DNA of 64,000 nucleotides from Notospermus geniculatus (taxonomy: Eukaryota; Nemertea; Pilidiophora; Heteronemertea; Lineidae). Of the stretch, positions 38,898 to 46,690 are shown one piece after another (positions within the stretch are counted from its first letter, which is position 1; every line of letters starts with the position of its first letter). The position numbers were made by a program, and so were the translations under genes. Below the pieces are notes generated by a model that was not told the DNA's origin, made no database searches, and worked only from the letters and a program-made list of their open reading frames with translations. The stretch covers positions 278,784 to 342,783 of the forward strand of contig NMRB01000365.1 of the NCBI GenBank assembly GCA_002633025.1, read 5' to 3'.

Positions 38898-39068
38898 AGA
38901 AAGTTGTGCAGACCTGTGGCAACGGGGCCCAGGGCCCAGGGCCCAGCACCCAGGGCCCACCCTTTATTATTTAAATGGTTTTTGAATAGAAAGGGCCCAT
39001 TGACGGTGGGCCCTGGGTGCGGGGCCCTGGGCCCTGGGCCCCGTTGCCACAGGTCTGCACAACTTTCT
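38898..39068. mobile_element. 63-base near-perfect inverted repeat (possible MITE or hairpin)
   Basis: Arms 38898-38960 and 39006-39068 are reverse complements with one mismatch, separated by a 45-base AT-rich loop. The inner part is built of GGGCCCA/TGGGCCC steps, the outer part of unique sequence (agaaagttgtgcagacctg). It stands in the gap upstream of the helicase gene. A short non-autonomous transposon or a cruciform-forming element is possible; no target-site duplication is clear. Confidence 0.75.
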
Positions 39069-39113
39069 CCCTAAATTGGTCTCCTACTCAAGTTGCTACT
39101 TATGACAGAATAG

Positions 39114-39236
39114 TACTGGAACTATTGACAATATTGGAACGGCTGCAATCGCACCAATCAGAGTATAGTACATTGGCGTGGAATTTGAATACTTGTCTCT
39201 GATTGGCTTGGTGCCAGCGGTGCTAGCGGGTCCAAT
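39114..39236. repeat. Palindromic hr-like element 5 (weak left arm)
   Basis: Degenerate left arm, ACCAATCAG, core TTGGCGTGGAATTTGAATACT, CTGATTGG, and a right arm of three units. TGAGTCA at 39272-39278. Confidence 0.75.
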
Positions 39237-39456
39237 GAGTATTGCATGTATAAGTCACGGGTATAACTGTATGAGTCATCCCATTCGATCGAAACACGTC
39301 CTTGTAGAATGCAGCCCGTAAGTCGAAGGGCTAATTCGTACTTGAACGCTAGCGAGATCGAGTTTACCACCTTGAAATTCCAAGGACAGGACAAGTACGC
39401 GTTCGTGAACTAAAGTGGAGCACCCAACATGATTTTTACAACCGACTACATACCGA

Positions 39457-40026
39457 TTACCGGTTCATCTCGTACGCGTTTCCCATATACACTACATGTC
39501 GATAGGTGATATCGGTCGATGGATCGATCATGTTATCCGATCGCTTGAGCAAAACCGTTTTCTCGGCCAGTACGTCTACCGGGAAGCGCGTGTCGCACGG
39601 CACCGTGGCCGGTTCAACAATTTCGGTTACGTACACAAATCGACATAGGTCTCGTTCTAACACTTCCCGATATACATCTGCACCTCCAATCACGAACGTG
39701 GTCTCGACTCGGTCGCCGATCAAAGATAACCAGGCGAGTGCATCGTTCAGCGATCGACACAGTTTGGCTCCGTGGAATTCAGATTGATCCAGAGTACGTG
39801 ATAGAACCACGTTCAATCGTTGTTTCAACGGTCTGGCTTTCGGCGGTAGCGATTGCCAAGTCTTGCGTCCCATGATCACGGCGTTCTGCTTTGACACATC
39901 GGAAACGTGCACGGTCATGTCTCGAAATCGACGAAGATCGTTCGGGAACGACCACGGAATCTGTCCGTTGAAGCCAATGGTTCCAGTATAGTGCACGTAG
40001 GATACGACTAGGTCTACGCCGTTCAT
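39457..40026 (-). CDS. DHFR: Dihydrofolate reductase
   Basis: 189 residues from ATG 40026; the longer open frame to 40149 reads into the helicase pseudogene and begins at a poor start. Family marks are IGFNGQIPWSFPNDLRRFRDMT (substrate/Met20-like loop with the W-x-x-P-x-D catalytic region), VIMGRKTWQSLP, LNVVLSRT and FVIGGADVYRE. It reduces dihydrofolate to tetrahydrofolate using NADPH and closes the folate cycle with the thymidylate synthase at 35964. Intact in length and motifs. Confidence 0.96.
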   Translation of the reverse strand: MNGVDLVVSYVHYTGTIGFNGQIPWSFPNDLRRFRDMTVHVSDVSKQNAVIMGRKTWQSLPPKARPLKQRLNVVLSRTLDQSEFHGAKLCRSLNDALAWLSLIGDRVETTFVIGGADVYREVLERDLCRFVYVTEIVEPATVPCDTRFPVDVLAEKTVLLKRSDNMIDPSTDITYRHVVYMGNAYEMNR

Positions 40027-40071
40027 CTTCGCTTCCAGTGTCTTAACTATTTTACCCGGCTCTGTGTCCAC

Positions 40072-40670
40072 TCGTCTTTTTTCGCAGTGAATATTTCCAA
40101 ATCCGAAAAGTCGTACTGCTCTTCCCGTATCGTTCGCTTGCCACGGCAACTATCCAATAGTATGCGACGCAGATTCTCTAGTGTATCAACTGGCACATTT
40201 CTATCACGAAGCCGGTCCATGAAATCCTGTACGTCTATCGCGTGTACGTTCCTATCTTGGTATATAACGTCCAAGTCGGGTAACGGGCGAACGTCCCCAG
40301 TTCTCGTTTGGCTCAATTGTTGAGTAGTCTGCCTCATCCTCTTCGGGCAATATAACACGTCCGATAGTATCGTTGTTACTTCGTTCACGGCGGGGGACGT
40401 ACTGGCATAGCCTACTCGTGCCGTAATGTCCAGGATGTTGTTTATAATCTTTGCGTACCGCCTCGCTACACAGCTTATCGAGCGCCATACGTTCCATCTT
40501 TTTGCCCACTGTCGTGTACAGGCGCTCTGGCGGGATACAACCCTGTTTGTGATCGTATAACGACATGGCCCATGCCTTCGGTAAGGGTGTTCGAGAAATT
40601 GGAACGAGTTGGCAATCGAACTTGGTACTCATCGTTTGGTCCAAGTTGCGAATTCATATTGCGTTTTCAG
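40072..40670 (-). pseudogene. Broken copy of the Rep-like helicase gene lacking the ATPase domain
   Basis: Translating the minus strand gives first a stretch matching about residues 65-132 of the 634-residue helicase (TPLPKAWAMSLYDH, CIPPERLY, VGKKM), then directly a stretch matching its C-terminal region (VILPEEDEAD, RPLPDLDVIY, SCRGKRTIREEQYDFSD). The ~350 residues with the Walker motifs are missing, a frameshift separates the two parts, and a TGA lies near the 5' edge. It abuts the DHFR start, so DHFR may use promoter sequence inside it. Confidence 0.85.
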
Positions 40671-41440
40671 CTACGCGTGCTCCATACCATATCTCGGTAC
40701 TTAAACTGACTTTCTCCTACACTCGTACGCCTACTCGTTTTCTCCCGTCGAGGTCGGTCGTCCCGTCTTCAAGTGTCGCTCGACACTAAACTCCGGGGGA
40801 ACTCCGGACCGAGTCGGTGACTGTTGAAATACAACACCCGTTCAGCGAGATGAAACAAACGAACCACTTAACTCGTTTCCGTCAATTTCCTCCCGTCGCC
40901 CGCCGTTCGATTACCTCGTGCACACTCTCGAGAAATGGCGAGTAATTAAAAATGTTTTAAAAAAACAAGAGGGTCTTGTCTTCCTGCATTACTGGGCCTA
41001 CCCACTTAACTAATCGACGACGGATGTCTGCTACTGCTAATCACCGGATGTAACACTTCCTCCCCACTTTGCGAGACGATGCACCACCACGAGACTGTGT
41101 AAAAAGGAATACGAAGACGAAAGTACAATATTACAGCATTATTTTCTATCTATATATTGAATTTATTAACTATTACAAACACGTTCACAGAGATTAAATG
41201 TTTACACACTGATTACATTATTCTAATACACGACTTATTTATACATTTTTGGGGGTTTTTAATCTATACAATACGTGCACTTTTTATACACTCATCGGTG
41301 TGCCATTCATTCAGTCATTCAGTCATTCTTTCTTAGATAACGAGAATATGAACAGAATTGTAGTTTACAAGTTATTTGTTCTTATTAAACACATTGTACT
41401 GCGCAGAATGGTCCGCCAAAAGACGTTCTATTAGGTCCTC
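40671..41440. other. Non-coding AT-richer stretch, no gene seen
   Basis: No convincing open frame. Composition shifts from the coding regions, with AT-rich runs at 41120-41250. AATAAA on the minus strand (TTTATT at 41162-41167) lies about 275 bases past the stop of the spliced gene. It may be host-derived or transposon sequence. Confidence 0.5.
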
Positions 41441-42796
41441 TCAGTTCAGTGCTACGGTGATCTCACCCGTCACCATCATTCTCCGCCTCTTTATTGGGGG
41501 CGAGCTGGCGACCACCTCCTCCTCCTCCTCCTCCTCCTCCTCTGCCTCCTCCACCTCCTCCTCTTCCTCTTCCTCGTCATCGGTGTTGTCAGCGGATAAC
41601 GTCAACGGTCTCTGTCTGATTGTTGTGGCTCCCAGGTTTTCCATCCATAGGCGAAGGTGATTCTTCGTGTCTTCGTCATCTTCCTCTTTGTCCTCGTCTT
41701 CTTCCTCGTCTTCGGAGCATTTACGCGTATGCGACGCTGAAAGACACAAGGGGAGAACGTCTTCATTTTAAAATTTTAAAGCTTTCGGCGTTGTTGTTTG
41801 ACATATCTTACGTGTGAAATTATTATTATATACGATAATAATATACGACAACACACTTACGTTGCACGTACAAAGTGACAGTCTTCTTGTGACGATTGAA
41901 GAATGCCGCCACACTCTTCTTCGCCGGGGCCAGGTCAGGTAATTCGTCGGAGGCGAGCATATCTACTTCTTCCGAATCCGTCTCTCCGAACTCCTCTGCA
42001 TCCACTATTTCGGCCGCCCGTCTTTCGGCCGATAGACTCATGTCGTCATCAGAATCCGAATCCGTCTCTTCGGACTCCTCTGCATCCACTATTTCGGCCG
42101 CCCGTCTTTCGGCCGATAAACTCATGTCGTCATCAGAGTCGGAGTCCTCGTCCGAGCTTACTGAAAACAGTCCAGAAGAGAACGCGCGTTTTTAAAACAT
42201 CTCGTCCGTTCTACCATCGTCACGCTATGTTTTTTACACGCCGTGTAATTTAGAAGACGAAGATAACACAGTAAATAAACAAATAATATGATATAATTAA
42301 TGCTCTTACTTACTTGTTATCACTTCCTTCATAGCCGGCTGCGGAGTCGGTAAGTCGCCGCACGGAAATGAGTGTGAGTTGCCCTCGTCGATCTCGGTGC
42401 CTTGTTTTTTTTCCGATGCTGTAAACGGACAGCGGGAATGTGTCAAGTATATACCAATAATAATTTTATATACTGTTTTCTTGGCCGGACTGGGGGGTGG
42501 GTCAGGCCTAGCCGTACTTTTAGGGAAGGTTTGTTCCGAACGAAAATGATTTGGTGTAGGGGAGCATGTCTCAGTATCAGTCATATCCGCCCACACCACA
42601 ATTTCAGTGCACAGGCCCAACCCCAAATGTCCCAGAACCTATGGGTGAATCATGAATGCTGATACATACATACATACATGCATACATACATACATACATA
42701 CATACATTCGCACATACATAATAATAGTAATAATCTCATGAACTATAATAGTGCACACAACTTACCTCCTGCGATATTATCAACTTTCTCAGCCAT
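41441..42796 (-). CDS. Predicted four-exon spliced gene for a highly acidic protein
   Basis: Minus-strand exons: 42766-42796 (31 nt, starts ATG), 42314-42418 (105 nt), 41861-42160 (300 nt), 41441-41736 (296 nt, ends TGA); sum 732 nt, 243 residues. All three introns (347, 153 and 124 nt) are phase 1. Every donor is GTAAGT and every acceptor is a pyrimidine-rich stretch ending in CAG or ACAG, and the frame is continuous across all junctions. The product has a Ser/Asp-rich region, two 28-residue repeats containing MSLSAERRAAEIVDAEE, long Glu runs, and a late basic PPIKRRR that could be a nuclear signal. A histone-chaperone- or transcription-factor-like role is conceivable; I recognise no family. 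The open frame continues about 99 bases upstream of the ATG, so exon 1 may be internal to a longer gene. Confidence 0.65.
42665..42712. repeat. ATAC/ACAT microsatellite
   Basis: About eleven tetranucleotide units of CATA, inside predicted intron 1. Such arrays are unusual in the rest of the window. Confidence 0.85.
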
Positions 42797-43121
42797 GTCT
42801 CCTTTTATTCTTGATATTCTCCGTTCCTGTCTTATCCTGTCGACTGCTCCTATCGTAATGTCCAACTTCGTCTCAACGCAACCTCGGTGTTTGGTCTATC
42901 CTCACGTCGTCAATCTCGCGTACAACCTGCAATGTAATCCTATCTAGTTACCGTACGTACGTACTTGACTCCTTCCTTTCAACAATCACATTTTTTGTAT
43001 ATCCTCTTTCTTTATTATTTACATCACTCACAACCACCGGAGCAATTCGCCGTGCGCGAACGTACCTCTCGCCAGGAAATGTCGGTATAACTTTAATACA
43101 GCGTTAGCTGTGACTAGTTAC

Positions 43122-43240
43122 CTACTGGAACAGCTGGAACCGTTGGACCCACTGGAACCGCTGGACCCAAACCAATGACAGCAATCGGTATTGCAGCGCA
43201 GTTTAAATACTCTCACTTGATTAGCTTGGTTATCGTCACC
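43122..43240. repeat. Palindromic hr-like element 6 (right arm lost)
   Basis: Good left arm and ACCAAT, core GCAGCGCAGTTTAAATACT, then TTGATTAG and a decayed right arm. TGACTCA at 43281-43287. Between 42797 and this element no gene is seen. Confidence 0.7.
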
Positions 43241-43313
43241 GTACGGTTTTAGCAGCGTTACCCGTGTCGTTCATCCAAAGTGACTCATACGATCAGTACT
43301 GTTCTCGTCTTAC

Positions 43314-43454
43314 CTACTGGACCTGTTGGCATAATTGGAACCGCTGGCACCGCACCAATCACAACTCGGGGAATTGGCGCCCGATTTGAATACTTACCTC
43401 TGATTGGTGGGGTGCCAGTGGTTCCACCGGTTCCAACGGTTCCAATAGTTCCAC
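43314..43454. repeat. Palindromic hr-like element 7
   Basis: Full element with ACCAATCA, core TTGGCGCCCGATTTGAATACT and CTGATTGG. TGAGTCA at 43484-43490, about 115 bases before the ATG at 43603. Confidence 0.85.
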
Positions 43455-43602
43455 TGAATAATACAAGCCAAAGGTAACATGTGTGAGTCATCCCGGTTGT
43501 ATACGATATGACTCGTCGTTCGCTTCTCTCATTCACCAAGATTCACCTTCAAAATCATCAGCATGTCTGTGGTTGCCACTAACCTCCTTAAACATAGTCG
43601 CG

Positions 43603-45939
43603 ATGGCCGCCGCTCAACCCGAACTCGTCGAATGGCAACGACTATGTCACAAACGCCAGGGCTACGCCATGGAAGAGATTTGCACGCACTATCGAGGCGA
43701 GCGCCACCAAGAGGTACAGGCGGCGCTACGACTCGGGCACCCGTTCAAGGCATACTACATCATGACACAGACCGATCAAAATGTGGCCAACGAAACGAAG
43801 GGCGTCCTCTTCATCAAGCACAATTTCTTTGCCGAGGAAACCAAAGACTCGCGTATGGAACAGGAACACGGCGTACGAACCGCTCGGACGTACCACTGGC
43901 GTAACAAGATGCAATCGATGATACCGTGGTGGAGCGATTCGTGTACGCGAGACAGTATACGCGAGCGACTCGAACGGTGTCAGACGATGATGAACGCCGT
44001 GTGCTCGGCCAAGGGTGGTACGGTCAAACCCAACTGGCGCTACTCGACGAACGCCAGCGATGTGGGTACCGGTCTACACGAAGAGTACGGCGAAGAACTG
44101 ACTGCCCGTTCGGCCAAGTCGCTATCGCTGCCGTCGTCGTGCCAGTACGTGGTGCCCGGTCGTACGGTTCATGCAGGCCTACCATTGTTGGGTACGACTA
44201 CGGATTGTCGCATGCTGTCGTCACCGGCCTACTATGCAGATTTCGTGGAGGCGTTACGGCACATGTCTAGCGACGAGGCGGCCCGTTTAGCACCGTTTAC
44301 AGTGCCGTATTATACGAACGAGGTCAAGACGCTGCACGCCAAGGACGCCTGTCTGACTCGTGCAGACGTGGAACGACTGTGCAGAGTACAACGGTATTGT
44401 ACCGAAGAGGAACTGCGTGACGCTGTGAGTCGCATGCTCGTCGATAAACTGGCCAAAGGTTCGTACACGAGTGCCATGGCCACGTTGACCGAGGACGAGA
44501 ACACGAACGGCGACATACAGTGGGCATCGGTTGAAGAACACGATGTACTAGACCATTTACCGCGGCAAAGTAAACGTACGCCGCCTTACGTGTTACGCCG
44601 CACGCACAAGATGCACACGGCGGTCTATTTCCAGAAGCAATTGGGCAATGTCGAGCGAGCGACTGGCCGGCTGTTTCCCAACCTGTGCACGCCGCCGTGG
44701 CATCGAGTCGTTCGCAATCGATTGAACCCCAAGTGGCGACCGACGGTTTACTCGAGCACGGCGCGCGACAAGACGGTTCGTAAGCACGTGAACCTCGTTA
44801 TGGTCGCCATGCAACTGTACGACTGTACGTTACTGGGCTTTCGGTACACCACCGATTTTCCTACGCACTGGTTACGGTACGACGAGGCAACAAAAAAATG
44901 GCGCGTAGAAATGACCAACGCGAAGGCGCTACCTTGGATTCCCGTTCGCCAATGCGGTACTGCGGACGAGTTGGACTACACCGACGCGCAACTGACTCGC
45001 GTGGACGGCTATTACGACGCTACCACGGAACGGCGGTTGGCCGACTGCCGACTCGATCGACCCGAATACGACCCCGAGGTACACGTGGTAAAGTCCGTAC
45101 CGATCCGAACGCGGAAAGGTGACGCACCCGTTCAGTTGGTCGTATCGCCGGAACCGATGCGGCACGACACGTTAGAGGAAGTGCCCTACCGCAAGGATAC
45201 GTTCCCGCTGCATTCGATGACCAGGCGGGGTCGAGCGTGCTGTCACGTGTATGAAATTGGCGTGGAGGTCAACAGGCACCTGTTTACGGTCGAGTGGGAC
45301 AAGGCGCCGATAGTGTTGGGATTAAACACCGACCATTTCGTGCAGACGTTAACGCAGCTGTCTTGCGACAAGCAGTTGAACGACGACGTGCGCCAATTAT
45401 TCACCGTGGCCATGCGTTCGTATCGTTCACCGGACGTGCCGATGGGTATAGACCCTATTCAGTTGGCACTGGTGTACACGTACGAAGTGTCTCCTACCGA
45501 CGAGTGCCTAAGCCGGTGCCAGGCTCGTTTGTTCGAAGAGTGCGGCTACGCAAACGATGAGCTGCGCGCCAAGTTTGCCCAGTTTAACTTGTGGCCACCT
45601 ACCGAACAAGTACGCCACGATCTGGTCGAAGGGTACCCCGAGTCAGTGACCGATTTGGTCGACGATCAACAGCGGCAAACGATGCACAACTGGATGCAGT
45701 TGGCGTTTAGGGCCAAGGCCGAGGGGCGCCAGTTTAGTGTCGTCCCGTTGGCCGCGCGTAACGGCGAACGACCTACGCGCGGGTTCGACTTAAATGGCAC
45801 TACCGCCGATGACGAAGAGTATTATTTTTCGTCGGACGACGAGCAGCCAGCAGTTCACCGACATCGCGAACCCAACAGGTTTAAAAAGGCAAAGTTTTCA
45901 CGAACGATACATTCGATTTCGGATAGCGACAGCGACTGA
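43603..45939 (+). CDS. Unknown 778-residue protein with acidic tail
   Basis: ATG at 43603; the longer frame from 43483 begins with GTG inside the upstream repeat flank. A separate upstream ATG at 43563 opens a 113-codon overlapping frame, so leaky scanning may be needed. The protein is globular for about 710 residues without recognised motifs, then has a charged tail containing DEEYYF (45811-45828), shared with the DNA-binding protein, followed by KKAKF and a Ser-Asp repeat at the extreme end. The tail is rich in possible casein kinase II sites. The gene lies just downstream of hr-like elements 6 and 7. Confidence 0.85.
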   Translation: MAAAQPELVEWQRLCHKRQGYAMEEICTHYRGERHQEVQAALRLGHPFKAYYIMTQTDQNVANETKGVLFIKHNFFAEETKDSRMEQEHGVRTARTYHWRNKMQSMIPWWSDSCTRDSIRERLERCQTMMNAVCSAKGGTVKPNWRYSTNASDVGTGLHEEYGEELTARSAKSLSLPSSCQYVVPGRTVHAGLPLLGTTTDCRMLSSPAYYADFVEALRHMSSDEAARLAPFTVPYYTNEVKTLHAKDACLTRADVERLCRVQRYCTEEELRDAVSRMLVDKLAKGSYTSAMATLTEDENTNGDIQWASVEEHDVLDHLPRQSKRTPPYVLRRTHKMHTAVYFQKQLGNVERATGRLFPNLCTPPWHRVVRNRLNPKWRPTVYSSTARDKTVRKHVNLVMVAMQLYDCTLLGFRYTTDFPTHWLRYDEATKKWRVEMTNAKALPWIPVRQCGTADELDYTDAQLTRVDGYYDATTERRLADCRLDRPEYDPEVHVVKSVPIRTRKGDAPVQLVVSPEPMRHDTLEEVPYRKDTFPLHSMTRRGRACCHVYEIGVEVNRHLFTVEWDKAPIVLGLNTDHFVQTLTQLSCDKQLNDDVRQLFTVAMRSYRSPDVPMGIDPIQLALVYTYEVSPTDECLSRCQARLFEECGYANDELRAKFAQFNLWPPTEQVRHDLVEGYPESVTDLVDDQQRQTMHNWMQLAFRAKAEGRQFSVVPLAARNGERPTRGFDLNGTTADDEEYYFSSDDEQPAVHRHREPNRFKKAKFSRTIHSISDSDSD

Positions 45940-45948
45940 GTATTGGAG

Positions 45949-46551
45949 ATGTTTGACGATTACTGCGAGCAAGACCTGTACGGCGGTGTTGAAGACCACT
46001 ACGTTCGCCACGAGGGCTACGATACTTTTGCCGCACGTTACAGGAGCACGTGGGCGATTCCCGACAAGTGGCGGCTTCAACTGAATCTCGTTCGAGTGGC
46101 TGAGGCCGGCTTGTTCTACCCGGGCGGTGGCGTGGTGCTGGTGTGTTTTCAGTGCGACGCTCGCGTGCCAATCGACGAACGTGGCGATATGTGGGAGGCG
46201 CACCGATGCTACTCGGTAAATAGGTGTCCGTTTTACTCGTGCCACACACCCTTACGACTACCTCAACGTGCCCACCTGGCCGCAGCGCTGTCGACGGATG
46301 CACGATCGTGGTCGGAAGGGTGCAATTTGGAAATTATCACGGCGGCCGGCGACGATGATGACAACGACAACAACGGTGATGACTACAACGAGTGTACGAT
46401 ATGTATGGACAACCCGGTCAACTATACTTTGGTGCCTTGTGGGCATTTTGCATTTTGTGAAGAGTGCGCAAAAAGGATGTGTTACTCGATCAAAGCGTGC
46501 CCGATATGTCGAGGTGATGTAACTTCAATATTGAGGATATACAAACCGTAA
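45949..46551 (+). CDS. IAP: Inhibitor of apoptosis protein (BIR plus RING)
   Basis: 200 residues from ATG 45949; the frame begins two codons earlier at a TTG. One BIR domain has the zinc ligands Cys66, Cys69, His85 and Cys93 with the GLFYPGGG and NRCPF context. An acidic Asp/Asn-rich linker leads to a C-terminal C3HC4 RING (CTICMDNP, PCGH, CEEC, CPIC). This is the layout of baculovirus and malacoherpesvirus IAPs, which block caspases or their activators and ubiquitinate partners. It starts 9 bases after the upstream gene's stop and is followed by AATAAA at 46590-46595. Confidence 0.95.
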   Translation: MFDDYCEQDLYGGVEDHYVRHEGYDTFAARYRSTWAIPDKWRLQLNLVRVAEAGLFYPGGGVVLVCFQCDARVPIDERGDMWEAHRCYSVNRCPFYSCHTPLRLPQRAHLAAALSTDARSWSEGCNLEIITAAGDDDDNDNNGDDYNECTICMDNPVNYTLVPCGHFAFCEECAKRMCYSIKACPICRGDVTSILRIYKP

Positions 46552-46589
46552 ACGACGAACATCATTACGTTTGTCTGTTTGTACCACAA

Positions 46590-46623
46590 ATAAAAAAAAG
46601 ACGCATAGGTGTAAATGACATTA

Positions 46624-46656
<33 letters not shown>

Positions 46657-46657
46657 T
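46590..46657. terminator. Polyadenylation signal and ATT microsatellite
   Basis: AATAAA at 46590-46595 for the IAP gene, then about eleven ATT units (46624-46655) in the short gap before the convergent protease gene. Confidence 0.6.
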
Positions 46658-46690
46658 GTTAGCATGTTTTTAAAACAGTAAGCCTTTCCC

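Noticed and set aside
39312-39413. Short plus-strand coding-like tail ending TAA
   Set aside because: About 34 codons with protein-like composition, possibly a gene remnant, but no parent gene is seen in this window.
41903-42253. Plus-strand 116-codon open frame with Pro/Arg repeats
   Set aside because: Antisense of exon 3 of the spliced acidic gene; the repeat is explained by the 28-residue repeats on the minus strand.
42306-42626. Unspliced 106-codon minus frame as a separate gene
   Set aside because: Its start is a TTG, and its downstream half is exon 2 with good splice signals; the upstream half is better explained as intron 1.
43563-43904. 113-codon plus frame overlapping the start of the 778-residue gene
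   Set aside because: Mostly out-of-frame reading of the larger gene; kept only as a possible upstream ATG.
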